64,000 nucleotides of DNA. Source: Microcella pacifica. GTDB lineage: Bacteria; Actinomycetota; Actinomycetes; Actinomycetales; Microbacteriaceae. The DNA is taken from positions 355 through 64,354 of the forward strand of contig NZ_VIKT02000008.1 in NCBI RefSeq assembly GCF_009371975.2. Reading direction: 5' to 3'. The notes beneath the pieces were generated by a model that saw only the letters and a list, made by a program, of their open reading frames with translations, searched no databases and was not told the origin of the DNA. Of this stretch, positions 1 to 8,169 are shown one piece after another; the first letter of the stretch is position 1, and each line of letters opens with the position of its first letter. The translations under genes were made by a program, and so were the position numbers.

Positions 1-2
1 CT

Positions 3-386
3 GTCGACGTGCACGCCCAGTTCGACCGCACCCTGGACTACGTGACCGAGACGCTCCCCGCGGTCGCCGAGCACCTCGATACCGCCAGGGCCGACATCCT
101 GGCCTTCACCGAGTTCCCCAAAGACGTGTGGTCCCAAATCTGGTCGAACAATCCCAACGAGCGCCTCAACCGCGAGATCCGCCGCCGCACCGACTCCGTC
201 GGCATCTTCCCCAACCGCGACAGCGTCATCCGCCTCGTCGGCGGCGTCCTGGCCGAGCAGACCGACGAGTGGGCAGAAGGCCGCCGCTACCTCGGGCTGG
301 ACGTTCTGGCCCGCTCCCGCATGCGCGTCCTGCCCGACACCGAAAGCGAGGTGGTCGCCGACACCTTCATCGCACTCAGCGCATAA
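3..386 (+). CDS. IS256-family transposase, C-terminal fragment cut by window edge
   Basis: This is the last 128 or so codons of a mutator-type (IS256) DDE transposase. The reading frame is open to the left edge, so the true start lies outside the window. The segment [20 protein letters not shown] and the following helix around [12 protein letters not shown] are typical of the C-terminal end of the family, which lies after the catalytic glutamate region. The stop is followed by about 40 bases that look like the element's right end (around 405-431). The element appears to have inserted into the adjacent minus-strand membrane-protein gene, because that gene's last codons are read from the IS end. 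Whether the rest of the transposase is intact cannot be seen here. Confidence 0.85.
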   Translation, partial: VDVHAQFDRTLDYVTETLPAVAEHLDTARADILAFTEFPKDVWSQIWSNNPNERLNREIRRRTDSVGIFPNRDSVIRLVGGVLAEQTDEWAEGRRYLGLDVLARSRMRVLPDTESEVVADTFIALSA

Positions 387-395
387 AGCGAAGGA

Positions 396-947
396 TCAGC
401 CGTTACACCACTTCCAGGGACTTGACCTCACCGGGAGCATTGCCGTGCCTAGGAGCACGGCACCGAGCGCCACATCGGCGCTTCGCAGTGGACGACCTCG
501 GTCGCCACTCATGGTCACGCCGACGACTACCACCACACTGCCGATGATCCCGAGGAGGTGAGGAGGGGACCAGAGCACCGAGTCCCGACCGAAGTACTCG
601 TGCCAAAGAACATCGAGGGCGGCCGACAGTGCCACCACGGCAAGAGCCGCACCCGTCAAGACCAGGGCCCGGTGTCGAAGGACCGACAGCGCTGAACGTT
701 CTCTGACCAGAGTCACAACAACCCATGCGGCGATGATCAGCGCGACAGCGGCGATGCTTGAGTACAGCAGTACGTGGGGAGGAGCGAACGTGCTGTCTCG
801 TCCGATCTCAGAGTGCCAAGCTCCGTCCCAGTACGTCGCAATGATCGCCGCCGAGCCTGCGATCACAGCTAACCACCGCAGGGCGATAGGGGTCGACCGC
901 TGCGGGTCGAGAACGGGCGCGGTAGCGGGGGCGACTTAGCTTTTCAT
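396..947 (-). pseudogene. Membrane protein gene truncated by an IS256-family element
   Basis: The frame encodes at least three hydrophobic helices with the motifs PPHVLLYSS and SPPHLLGIIGS, each a Pro-Pro-His lead into a membrane segment. I do not recognise the family. Its last ten or so residues (RSSPWKWCNG) are translated from the end of the IS256-type element, so the native C-terminus is lost. At the 5' side an ATG at 947 in the same frame is followed two codons later by TAA (936-938); the frame then stays open. Either a GTG at 866 is the real start, giving 156 residues, or the gene also carries a nonsense mutation. A CsoR-type operator lies just upstream (958-971). The histidine pairs and the operator suggest a metal-linked role, but that is inference. 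Confidence 0.6.
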
Positions 948-957
948 GCGGCGAGAG

Positions 958-971
958 TACCCCCTGGGGTA
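958..971. promoter_or_regulatory. CsoR/CstR-type operator
   Basis: TACCCCCTGGGGTA is a perfect inverted repeat with arms TACCCC and GGGGTA and a 2-bp centre. This is the form of operator known for CsoR-family copper (or CstR persulfide) repressors. It lies 11 bp upstream of the ATG at 947 of the minus-strand membrane gene and downstream of the small membrane gene that ends at 1032. A second site of the same kind is at 47006-47023. No csoR gene is present in the window. Confidence 0.6.
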
Positions 972-1031
972 TTGGTACGCAAGCCTCAATCTGGTCATCC
1001 ACGTCTTGCCATACAGCCCACCCTCGCTGTA

Positions 1032-1292
1032 CTACTTCGCCGGGGCCTTCGGCTTCCGGCTCGCCACAGCACCTCCGAGGATGAGCAAGAGAGCGGCCAT
1101 GGGATACCCGATGGCAAGATCGAGCAGGAGCGGCGGTTGCTCGGAGCCGAATGCTTCAAGGTGGGTAAGCCAATGCACGAGCCCCATGATCCCGCCCGCC
1201 ACCATGATCGCCTGCCCGATGCGGAGGAACAGTCGGCGGCGGGTGTAGTCGTCAAGTCGCTTTCGTGCCGGGCGTGGCTCTGAGGCGGTCAT
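1032..1292 (-). CDS. Small membrane protein, unknown function
   Basis: An 86-residue protein with a basic N-terminus (RPARKRLDDYTRRR) and two hydrophobic segments at about residues 22-40 and 56-78. No known family is recognised. The ATG at 1292 overlaps the TGA of lgt by four bases (ATGA), so the two genes are probably translationally coupled and in one operon. By topology the protein would have short cytoplasmic tails, a basic N-tail and a C-tail ending RKPKAPAK. The start is set by the overlap with lgt. Confidence 0.7.
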   Translation of the reverse strand: MTASEPRPARKRLDDYTRRRLFLRIGQAIMVAGGIMGLVHWLTHLEAFGSEQPPLLLDLAIGYPMAALLLILGGAVASRKPKAPAK

Positions 1293-2209
1293 GACTGGTC
1301 CTCTTTCGTGGGCGCCATGCGTTCGTACTCGTTCACGCCCGCGCTCGACAGCAATGCCGCGGGCAGTTCCAGCCGTCTCGCCAGCGCCATTACGACGAGC
1401 GCAACGCCAACGATTGCTGCGGCGATGGCGGTGAGCACATTGATCTTGATCCCGAGCACGTCGAACTCCGTGGGGTCGAGACGGAAAGTGTTGAACCACG
1501 CTCGACCGACCCCGTACCAGATGAGATACAGGCCAAGAGCGAGACCCCGCGGTGCGTCGGAGTTGCGGCGCCTACGCCAGAGACGCTCGACAACGAGAAT
1601 GACCGCGACCCCGACGATGTTCCAGAGCAGTTCATAAAGGAACAGAGGGTGAAACAGCGTGCCCTCAGGGGTACCCGGGGGTATCGCGGGGTTTCCCGGG
1701 TCGATGTGAATGCCCCAGGGCAGGGTCGTCGGTGTGCCAAACAATTCTTGATTGACGTAATTGCCCATGCGCCCGATCGCCTGCGCCAGGAGCAAACCTG
1801 GTGCGAGCGCATCCGCCGCGTCAAGAAAGCGGATCTGCTCCTGACGAGCGCCGATCCAGAGGCCGATGGCGCCTGCGAGGACGGCGCCAAAGATTGCGAT
1901 GCCGCCCTCCCAGATGGCAAATACTTTCCAGAGGTCGGCTCCCTCGAAAAAGTAGTCGGAAGGATGTGTGACCACGTGGTAAAACCGTGCACCGACGATG
2001 CCGATCGGTATGGCCCACAGCGCGATCGCGAGCGCCGAACCGCGAGGAAGCCCGCGGCGATGCAACCGCCGGCCCATGACAATGACTGCGACGGCCATAC
2101 CCGTCACGATGAATAGTGCGTAGAAGCGAATCTCGACGAATCCGAGATCGATCGAATTAACTGCCGGACTGTACAGTCCGGACTCAAACGGCTTGGTGAT
2201 CGACAACAC
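1289..2209 (-). CDS. lgt: Prolipoprotein diacylglyceryl transferase
   Basis: Lgt moves a diacylglyceryl group from phosphatidylglycerol to the lipobox cysteine of prolipoproteins in the cytoplasmic membrane. The 306-residue protein has about seven membrane helices. It shows the family signature around GRMGNYVNQELFG with its invariant arginine and asparagine, the upstream VGARFYHVV segment, and HPLFLYELLWN. The start is taken as GTG 2209 because AAAGGGAGAG lies directly upstream; a longer frame exists but has low-complexity N-terminal sequence. The gene sits in an island with lnt and IS debris, so it is probably a second, mobile copy next to a chromosomal lgt elsewhere. A perfect 18-bp palindrome (2164-2181) lies inside its early codons. 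Confidence 0.93.
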   Translation of the reverse strand: MLSITKPFESGLYSPAVNSIDLGFVEIRFYALFIVTGMAVAVIVMGRRLHRRGLPRGSALAIALWAIPIGIVGARFYHVVTHPSDYFFEGADLWKVFAIWEGGIAIFGAVLAGAIGLWIGARQEQIRFLDAADALAPGLLLAQAIGRMGNYVNQELFGTPTTLPWGIHIDPGNPAIPPGTPEGTLFHPLFLYELLWNIVGVAVILVVERLWRRRRNSDAPRGLALGLYLIWYGVGRAWFNTFRLDPTEFDVLGIKINVLTAIAAAIVGVALVVMALARRLELPAALLSSAGVNEYERMAPTKEDQS

Positions 2210-2379
2210 AGAGCTCTCCCTTTGGTAGATGATGGATGAAGACGGCTCGCGGCGAGCCGAAATTGGTACTGTGGAGCACGCCTCGGCAGGCACCATCCCT
2301 GGGCCATCCGCCGCACAGGCGCGGTCCGCACGCGACTGGCTTTGTTACCCTGGCGGCTCTCGCTGCGTTCAGGCCGCGA

Positions 2380-2832
2380 TCAGCGAATGCAAACAGACAT
2401 CGCCGTCAGGTCGGGCCTGGGGGCGGGCATAGCTGTCGGTGGCAGTGGAGCATGAGATGGTTGTTCGCGAGGCGAACTAGGAATGTGATTGAGGGTGGCG
2501 GGTCGGATTGACGCCAGCACGAACAGCGCGATCGTGAGGCATGCAGCGAATGCGTCTCGAGGTTCGAGACACGCGCTTGCGCACGATTCGGCTTGCGGGG
2601 AAGCGAACCCGGGGTTCTCGAGCTCGAACTGAAGCGACGGTCCGGAACGACCATCTAGCACGTCGATAGGAGAAGAGACGGAGCCCTCGACGCTCGCTGG
2701 GGCGCTGGCGATTGCCCCACCAATGATCGCGCACGACATGACGAGCAGGGTGACGGCCACGATGACGAGACGTGCGAGCGCTGATCGCCGGGAAGTTGGC
2801 AACCCACCCTCGTCTACTCGCTGCGCCCACAC
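2380..2832 (-). CDS. Small DUF6153-like membrane protein
   Basis: About 150 residues. One hydrophobic segment follows a basic N-terminus (ALARLVIVAVTLLVMS). A second stands after a Cys-rich stretch (ESCASACLEPRDAFAACLTI), and a Pro-rich tail ends DLTAMSVCIR. This layout and the short tail ending resemble the actinobacterial DUF6153 group, which has no known function and often sits with copper genes; the assignment is from memory of the pattern and is tentative. GTG 2832 is chosen. A TACTAT hexamer stands about seven bases before it, so the message could be leaderless. A longer frame (to 2979) overlaps the M23 gene and looks non-native. Confidence 0.5.
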   Translation of the reverse strand: MWAQRVDEGGLPTSRRSALARLVIVAVTLLVMSCAIIGGAIASAPASVEGSVSSPIDVLDGRSGPSLQFELENPGFASPQAESCASACLEPRDAFAACLTIALFVLASIRPATLNHIPSSPREQPSHAPLPPTAMPAPRPDLTAMSVCIR

Positions 2833-2875
2833 AAGCGCTATAGTACCTGGCACCCGAACAGCTTGCGCCGCCGTC

Positions 2876-4135
2876 CTAGCTCGCGTTCGTCGTGAGCCAG
2901 GCGAAGGGATCGATCGCGATACCGTCGATCGCGATTTCGAGGTGCAAGTGAGGGCCCGTTGAGAGTCCCGAATTGCCAACCGTGCCGACGAGAGTCCCCA
3001 CCGGGATCTCCTGCCCTACCTTGAGTGGCGAGCTGTCCCACTCCATGTGGGCGTAAAGGCTTGTTACCCTCTGCCCATTGATCATGTGCGAGATCTCGAC
3101 GCGGTAGCCGTACGACGTGTACTGGCCGACGCCGGTGACGACGCCATCGGCGATCGCGTAGATGGGATTGCCCCGTCCGCCAAGCATGTCGAGGCCACGG
3201 TGGTAGGAGGAGCAGCCGAAGCACGGGGCAACGCGGTCGCCGAACCCCGAGCTGATGGGCACCGGGTTCGGGAACGGCCACCGCACGGCGCCCGTGCCGT
3301 TGGTCGCGTAGGAGAAGTTTCGGGTTCCGTACTTGAGGCGAAGCATTTCGGCGTATGAGGTCACAGACCAGTCGTCGCGGCTCGCGACGGGGGCAGCGAC
3401 CTCGGCCATCGCGGCCATGTCGAGCACCTGGCCCTCTTCGAGCTCAGCCTCGGCGAGAATCTCGGTGCCGTCGTCGGCCATGGTGGCGTCGTTGGTCGGC
3501 ACCGAAGCGAACGCAGCCGATGCAGGCGGGGCATCCGGGTCAAAGAGTGCGCTCGGCGGCACAGAAGTCCCGATGAGGAGCGCGGCGGCCGCGGCCATGA
3601 CGACCGGAGGAAAAGCTCTTTGCGCGACACGGCGTCGCAGGGACACGGTCGGCCCTGAGGTCGTGGCCGTGCTGGGGAGTGGTGCGGGAGCAGCAGGGGC
3701 GGGTCGACGCAGCACGGATCGAGCCTCGTGCGCACGGCGTCCACGCGAGGCAGCCGGGTGGTCTACCTGTGGTGCCCCGGTCGCGCTGGCAACTGGCTCA
3801 ATTACGACGGGTTCGGTGGCAGCAGGCTCAATGGCCTCAAGTGGTGCGGTGGCGATGTCAGCCGGGTCAACGGGTGCCTGCGCAGCCGAAGGCGTCTCGG
3901 CGGGCTCGGCCCGACGGTTGGCGCCGCGTCCACGACGGGTCGACGACTTCTTCTCAGCCTCGCGCAATGCGCGGCGACTGAGCGGCGCCGCTTCTGATGC
4001 CTCGCGAGGCGTTTCCACCGGCTCGGTAACCGGGGAATCCTCAGTAAAAGAGAAGCCGAGAGATTCGAGTCCGCCGGGGAGTGCGGTGGCGTCCGTGTCA
4101 GGACTGCTCTGCCGCGGCTGGTGCTGGTCGGTCAC
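2876..4135 (-). CDS. M23-family peptidoglycan endopeptidase, membrane anchored
   Basis: A LytM-type zinc metallopeptidase that would cut peptide cross-bridges of peptidoglycan outside the membrane. The 419-residue protein has a long Ala/Pro/Glu-rich, charged cytoplasmic part (1-165), one membrane segment at about 170-190, a linker, and the catalytic domain (about 285-415). Zinc ligands are visible: H312 and D316 in HRGLDM, and H398 in PHLHLE, with H396 as the catalytic histidine. A Cys pair (CFGC) precedes the first ligand. The start is GTG 4135; no strong ribosome site is seen. The gene is the first of the minus-strand run M23, DUF6153-like, lgt, small membrane gene. Its 5' side borders IS debris. 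Confidence 0.88.
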   Translation of the reverse strand: MTDQHQPRQSSPDTDATALPGGLESLGFSFTEDSPVTEPVETPREASEAAPLSRRALREAEKKSSTRRGRGANRRAEPAETPSAAQAPVDPADIATAPLEAIEPAATEPVVIEPVASATGAPQVDHPAASRGRRAHEARSVLRRPAPAAPAPLPSTATTSGPTVSLRRRVAQRAFPPVVMAAAAALLIGTSVPPSALFDPDAPPASAAFASVPTNDATMADDGTEILAEAELEEGQVLDMAAMAEVAAPVASRDDWSVTSYAEMLRLKYGTRNFSYATNGTGAVRWPFPNPVPISSGFGDRVAPCFGCSSYHRGLDMLGGRGNPIYAIADGVVTGVGQYTSYGYRVEISHMINGQRVTSLYAHMEWDSSPLKVGQEIPVGTLVGTVGNSGLSTGPHLHLEIAIDGIAIDPFAWLTTNAS

Positions 4136-4347
4136 AGGTATCGAGGGGCCTTACTTCGTGTCATGTACGTGGACTGTTCCGCGCAACCTACATCGTTCAG
4201 CCTCTCGGCCACGACGGGGGATTGATGTGATCACGCGAAATCCGACTATCACGGATTGGTAAAGGCTAACCGCTCCGACACGATTCGACCAGTCGGTGGG
4301 CCACCTTTGCAGAGGATCATCAGGGAGACTCCGCGCCCGCGGCTCCC

Positions 4348-4533
4348 AGGCTCACGAGGACCGGCTCCAACACCTGGCAGAACGGCAAGGCCGAACGGTT
4401 CAACCGAAACCTGCAGGAGAACTGGGCGTACCGACACCCATTCCTAACCAACCAAGCCCGTCACGATGCTCTCGCGCCGTGGCTTGAGCATTACAACTAC
4501 GCTCGAGCACACACCGCTTGCGGAGTCATCTGA
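4348..4533 (+). pseudogene. Transposase C-terminal remnant (IS481-like)
   Basis: The frame reads TWQNGKAERFNRNLQENWAY and then a WLEHYNYARAHTACG segment, which is the catalytic-glutamate end of an integrase-core (rve) transposase of IS481/IS3 type. No 5' part is present. The frame is cut at 4530 by the left end of the IS3-family element that starts at 4531, with the stop codon supplied by that element. It is therefore an older insertion broken by a younger one. Confidence 0.75.
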
Positions 4534-4602
4534 ATCGGCCTGACTTTCGTTCCGTTCTTCAAGCAAGGATGGAACACGATTCACAGAAGATATTCGCCGG
4601 AG

Positions 4603-4884
4603 ATGCGTGAGCGGGCTTTGCGGATGCTCGCGGAGGCACGGCCGGAGCACCCGACGATGATGAGCGCGGTGCGTCACGTGGCCGGGCTGCTGGGCATGAG
4701 CGCGGAAACGCTGCGATTGTGGCAGCGCCGTTACGAGGCCGACGCGGGCGTCAAGCCCGGTCTGACCACGGATGCGGCGGCGGAGATCAAGCGGCTGCAG
4801 AAGGAGAACGCCGAGCTGCGCAAGGCGAACGAGATCCTCAAGGCTGCGAGCGTGTTTTTCGCGAAGGAGCTCGACCGCCCCTGA
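4603..4884 (+). CDS. IS3-family transposase OrfA
   Basis: A 93-residue DNA-binding subunit: a helix-turn-helix (about 18-42, with LLGMSAETLRLWQRRYE) and a leucine-zipper-like coiled coil (about 55-85, IKRLQKENAELRKANEIL). The frame is open upstream as HRRYSPEMRERA without an ATG, so the real start may be a few codons earlier on a rare codon. Near the 3' end the run of five T in GTGTTTTTCGCG is a plausible -1 slippery site leading into OrfB to make the OrfAB transposase. Confidence 0.88.
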   Translation: MRERALRMLAEARPEHPTMMSAVRHVAGLLGMSAETLRLWQRRYEADAGVKPGLTTDAAAEIKRLQKENAELRKANEILKAASVFFAKELDRP

Positions 4885-4889
4885 CCGAG

Positions 4890-5816
4890 ATGATCCGGTT
4901 CATTGACCTGCACCGGGATCGTTTCGGGGTCGAGCTCATCTGCCGAGTCCTTGGACCGGCAGTCCAGGGGTTCCTCACCTCCCGCGGTTACCGCGCCGCC
5001 GTCGGACGTGCGCCGTCGGCACGGCAGCTGCGGGATGACCTGCTGGTGCCGGAGATCGCCCGTCTGCACGCGGAGAACTACGGCGTCTATGGGCGCCGGA
5101 AGATGCACGCCCTAATGCGACGCCAGGGCTGGGACATCGGCAGGGACCAGACCGAGCGGCTGATGCGGCTGGCCGGGGTGCGCGGGGTGAAGAAGTCGAA
5201 GCGCGTGTTCACGACTCGTTCGGACACGGCGACGGTGCTGCCGAAAGATCTGGTCAACCGGAAGTTCACTGCCGACGCGCCACGCCGGCTCTGGGTCTGC
5301 GACGTGACCTACGTCGCTACGTGGTCCGGGTTCGCCTACGTCGCGTTCGTCACCGACGTCTACTCCCGCCGGATCGTCGGCTGGAATGTCGCGGCCACGT
5401 TGAAGGCCGAGATCCTGCCGCTTCAGGCGCTCGACATGGCCGCTTGGGACGCTGGCGACGACCTGACCGGGCTGACGCATCACTCGGATCACGGCTCGAA
5501 CTACATGGCGATGGTCTACACCGACCGGATCGTCGAGCTCGGCGCCGTGCCCTCCACCGGGACCGTCGGCGACTCGTTTGATAACGCGATGGCAGAGGCG
5601 ATCAACAACCTCTACAAAACCGAGCTGATCCGCCAGCAAGGACCCTGGCGCACGGTCGAGCAGGTCGAGCTCGCAACGCTCGAATACGTCTGGTGGTGGA
5701 ACAACCAGCGCCTCCACGGCGAACTCGACATGCGCACTCCGATTGAGGTCGAAACCGCGTACTACGCTGACCTCGAATCAGCCAATCCAGCACCTGCCGG
5801 ACAAGGCTCCCAATAG
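4890..5816 (+). CDS. IS3-family transposase OrfB (DDE integrase core)
   Basis: A 308-residue catalytic part. An HTH_21-like segment (NYGVYGRRKMHALMRRQGWD) is followed by the rve domain. The three acidic residues are visible: D in WVCDVTYVATW, D in THHSDHGSNY, and E in NAMAEAINNLYKTEL. It ends with WWWNNQRLHGELDMRTPIE and YYADLE. The ATG at 4890 is the nearest start, but expression is more likely as an OrfAB fusion by frameshifting. All key residues are present, so the element may still be active. Confidence 0.9.
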   Translation: MIRFIDLHRDRFGVELICRVLGPAVQGFLTSRGYRAAVGRAPSARQLRDDLLVPEIARLHAENYGVYGRRKMHALMRRQGWDIGRDQTERLMRLAGVRGVKKSKRVFTTRSDTATVLPKDLVNRKFTADAPRRLWVCDVTYVATWSGFAYVAFVTDVYSRRIVGWNVAATLKAEILPLQALDMAAWDAGDDLTGLTHHSDHGSNYMAMVYTDRIVELGAVPSTGTVGDSFDNAMAEAINNLYKTELIRQQGPWRTVEQVELATLEYVWWWNNQRLHGELDMRTPIEVETAYYADLESANPAPAGQGSQ

Positions 5817-5839
5817 GAACGAAAGTCAGGCCGATTCAG

Positions 5840-6136
5840 TTCTTCGCTGACAAGACGAGTGGACAGTACGACACGATCATCTACTGCACCGGCTATACCG
5901 CTGACTACGGGTGGATGCAGATCCCGGACGCTCTCGATCGAAACGGCATGCCCTCCCACAAGGGTGGACAGTCACAGACCGTCAGCGGGCTGTACTTCCT
6001 CGGCTTGGGATGGCTTCGTTCACGAAACTCTGCCTTCATGGGTGGCGTCGGCACCGATGTCAAAGTCATCATCGATCGGATCGCCGGCACCGCTAAGACC
6101 GACGCTGCGCGCGACACTTCGGAGGCACGCAGATGA
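5840..6136 (+). pseudogene. FAD/NAD(P)-dependent oxidoreductase, C-terminal remnant
   Basis: The frame opens at the right end of the IS3 element and reads YDTIIYCTGYTADYGWMQIP, then GLYFLGLGWLRSRNSAFMGG, ending in SEARR. The CTGY segment and the GLYFLGL..RSR..A...GG segment are typical of the last third of flavin-containing monooxygenase-like (CzcO-type) oxidoreductases. The N-terminal FAD- and NADPH-binding parts are missing. The TGA overlaps the ATG of the SRPBCC gene (ATGA at 6133-6136), so the two were once an operon. Confidence 0.72.
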
Positions 6137-6588
6137 GGGTCCACGTTTCCACCTTCCTCAACGCCAGTCCCACCACGGTGTGGAGCACGGTCAAGCGCAA
6201 AGAGTTGCTTCATTGCGTCATCGCACCGATGGGCAAGTTCTCTCCCCTCGATGGGATAACCCGAGGCACCTGGATTCCCGGAACGGCGTATGACGGCCGA
6301 AGCTTCATGTTCTCGATCATCCCGGTGGGGACGAGGACAATCCTCATCGAGAGCGTCGATGACCGCTCGATGACAATTCAGTCACGCGAGCATGGTGAGA
6401 TCGGGTTGAAGAAGTGGGACCACCTGATCGCGGTCAAGCCGGAGGGCGACGGCTCGCGCTACTCCGACACGATTGAGATCGACGCTGGTGTCTTCACGCT
6501 TCTGTATTGGTGATACGCAGAGATGTGCTATCGGCATCGTCAGCGCAAGTGGAGGAAGCTCGTCCGGCACGACTTCGCCGGCCTGTGA
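6133..6588 (+). pseudogene. SRPBCC-family protein with an in-frame stop
   Basis: The first 126 codons (to TGA 6511-6513) encode a START/Bet v 1-like (SRPBCC) fold: N-terminal VHVSTFLNASPTTVWSTV and a C-terminal YSDTIEIDAGVFTLLYW strand. After the TGA the same frame continues for 24 codons with CYRHRQRKWRKLVRHDF, which is exactly how related proteins end, then stops at 6586-6588. The gene therefore looks broken by a single nonsense codon, or by a sequencing error. Function unknown; family members bind hydrophobic ligands. It followed an oxidoreductase gene now reduced to a fragment. Confidence 0.7.
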
Positions 6589-6787
6589 ACAGCCCAAGTC
6601 GCACAGGCATGCAGGACATGAGCTCGTCACATCATGAAGTGCAGGCTGAGCCAGGGCGGATCGAAACGCCATGCCAACGTAGACTTTCGAGCACGAGCTT
6701 CGCGTGGGCCGAGTTCCGCTTTCCTGAGACTAGCTATCAGGAGCGCGACGCAGACTTGCTCCCGAAGGCCACCGATCTAGGAGAAGT

Positions 6788-7396
6788 ATGAGCGCCGTCG
6801 CCAGCCGACATGCCCGCCGCCTCGTCGTCACCATCGCGATCGCCGTCGTGCTCACCGGATGCACCGCCAACGACTCCCTCGCCGAGCAGTACCGATCGGG
6901 CAACGGGCAGGGGTACATTTCGGGCGACGGCGCATATACCGTTATCGCCGAAGCCGACCGCGGCGAGGCCATCGAATTCGAGGGCACGATCGAGAACGGC
7001 GACACGGTCTCGAGCGATGACTACCGCGGCGAGGTGCTCGTTGTGAACTTCTGGTACGCGGCGTGCCCGCCCTGCCGGCTCGAGGCCCCCGATCTTGAGG
7101 CGCTCTCGCAGCAGTTCGCGCCCGACGGGGTGAGCTTTCTCGGCATGAACATCTACGACCAGGCACCCACCGCGATGTCGTTCGCCGAGGAGTTCGGAGT
7201 GACATACCCCTCGATCCTCGACGCCAATGACGGGTCGGTGCGTCTCGCGTTCGCGGGGCAAGTTGCGCCGAACGCCGTGCCGACCACGCTCGTGCTCGAC
7301 CAGCAGGGCCGCGTCGCCGCTCGTATTTCGGGGGTCATCAGCGAGCCGAGTGTCCTGCGCTCGATGATCACTGACGTGCTCGCCGAAGACTCGTGA
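6788..7396 (+). CDS. TlpA/ResA-like thiol-disulfide lipoprotein
   Basis: A 202-residue extracytoplasmic thioredoxin-fold protein. The N-terminus is a lipoprotein signal with lipobox LTGC at about residue 25. The redox motif is CPPC in FWYAACPPCRLEAPDLE (about residue 97-100), and the cis-proline is in NAVPTTLVLDQQG. ResA/CcsX-type proteins reduce apocytochrome c cysteines before heme attachment, receiving electrons from CcdA, which is the next gene. The ATG at 6788 has AGGAGA in front. The stop overlaps the GTG of ccdA. Lipidation ties this gene to the nearby lgt and lnt copies. Confidence 0.9.
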   Translation: MSAVASRHARRLVVTIAIAVVLTGCTANDSLAEQYRSGNGQGYISGDGAYTVIAEADRGEAIEFEGTIENGDTVSSDDYRGEVLVVNFWYAACPPCRLEAPDLEALSQQFAPDGVSFLGMNIYDQAPTAMSFAEEFGVTYPSILDANDGSVRLAFAGQVAPNAVPTTLVLDQQGRVAARISGVISEPSVLRSMITDVLAEDS

Positions 7397-8169
7397 TCGC
7401 CATCGCGGGCACTCTCGCGGGCGCGGTCAACCCGATCGGTGCGATCGTGCTGAGCGGCAACCTGCTGCTCGCCCTGCCCATCGCGCTCGCCGCCGGGTTT
7501 CTCGCCTTCGCCTCGCCCTGCGTGCTACCACTCGTGCCCGGCTACCTCGCCTATATCGGCGGCGTCACGAGTAGCAGCGAGCTCGCGCAACGGCGGGGCC
7601 GCCTGCTGTTGGGTGTGGCGCTCTTCGTGTTGGGGTACAGCATCGTCTTCGTGAGTCTCTCGATCGTCTTCGCGACGGCGGGCCTGCTGCTACTGCCGTG
7701 GATCGACCTCATCACGCGCATCGCGGGCGTCATCGTGATCCTCATGGGCCTCGTGTTCATCGGTCAGGTGTCGTTCTTGCAACGCAAGGTCGCGCCGCGC
7801 CTCCAGGTTGCCACCGGGCTCGGAGGCGCGCCGCTGCTCGGCATCGTGTTCGGGCTCGGGTGGGCGCCCTGTATCGGGCCCACTCTCGTCGCCGTGAATG
7901 CTCTCGTTATCAACGAGGGTGACATCGGTCGTGCGGCGATCATCGCGCTCATGTACTGCTTGGGTCTCGGCATCCCGTTTTTGCTCGTCGCGTTCGGGTT
8001 CCGCTGGGTGGCGGGTGCAACGGAGTGGCTCAAACGGAACATCCGGGCCATCAACATCATCGGCGGCGCGCTGCTTATCGCCATCGGCCTTGCCATGGTC
8101 ACCGGGCTGTGGCAGCAGTTCATTTCGAGCCTCGGGGCGGTGATCGGTGGAACCGTTACGCCCCTCTGA
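7393..8169 (+). CDS. ccdA: Cytochrome c biogenesis protein CcdA
   Basis: A 258-residue polytopic membrane protein of the DsbD-central-domain family that carries electrons from cytoplasmic thioredoxin to extracytoplasmic thiol proteins. The two redox cysteines are in ASPCVLPLVPGYLAYIGG (after helix 1) and WAPCIGPTL (helix 4), both with their flanking prolines. About six membrane helices follow the family pattern. It begins at GTG 7393, overlapping the previous stop by four bases, and its end overlaps resB by 23 bases, so expression is tightly coupled. Confidence 0.94.
   Translation: MIAIAGTLAGAVNPIGAIVLSGNLLLALPIALAAGFLAFASPCVLPLVPGYLAYIGGVTSSSELAQRRGRLLLGVALFVLGYSIVFVSLSIVFATAGLLLLPWIDLITRIAGVIVILMGLVFIGQVSFLQRKVAPRLQVATGLGGAPLLGIVFGLGWAPCIGPTLVAVNALVINEGDIGRAAIIALMYCLGLGIPFLLVAFGFRWVAGATEWLKRNIRAINIIGGALLIAIGLAMVTGLWQQFISSLGAVIGGTVTPL

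Larger units (their letters stand above)
4531..5838 (+). mobile_element. Complete IS3-family insertion sequence (first copy)
   Basis: A 1,308-bp element bounded by perfect 23-bp inverted repeats: 4531-4553 begins TGAATCGGCCTGACTTTCG, and 5816-5838 is its exact reverse complement ending in TCA. It carries the usual two overlapping frames, orfA and orfB. There is no target duplication: the bases before 4531 are GTCATC and those after 5838 are GTTCTT. The left flank is a transposase remnant and the right flank is the tail of an oxidoreductase gene. This suggests that sequence next to the element was deleted or recombined after insertion. Confidence 0.9.
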
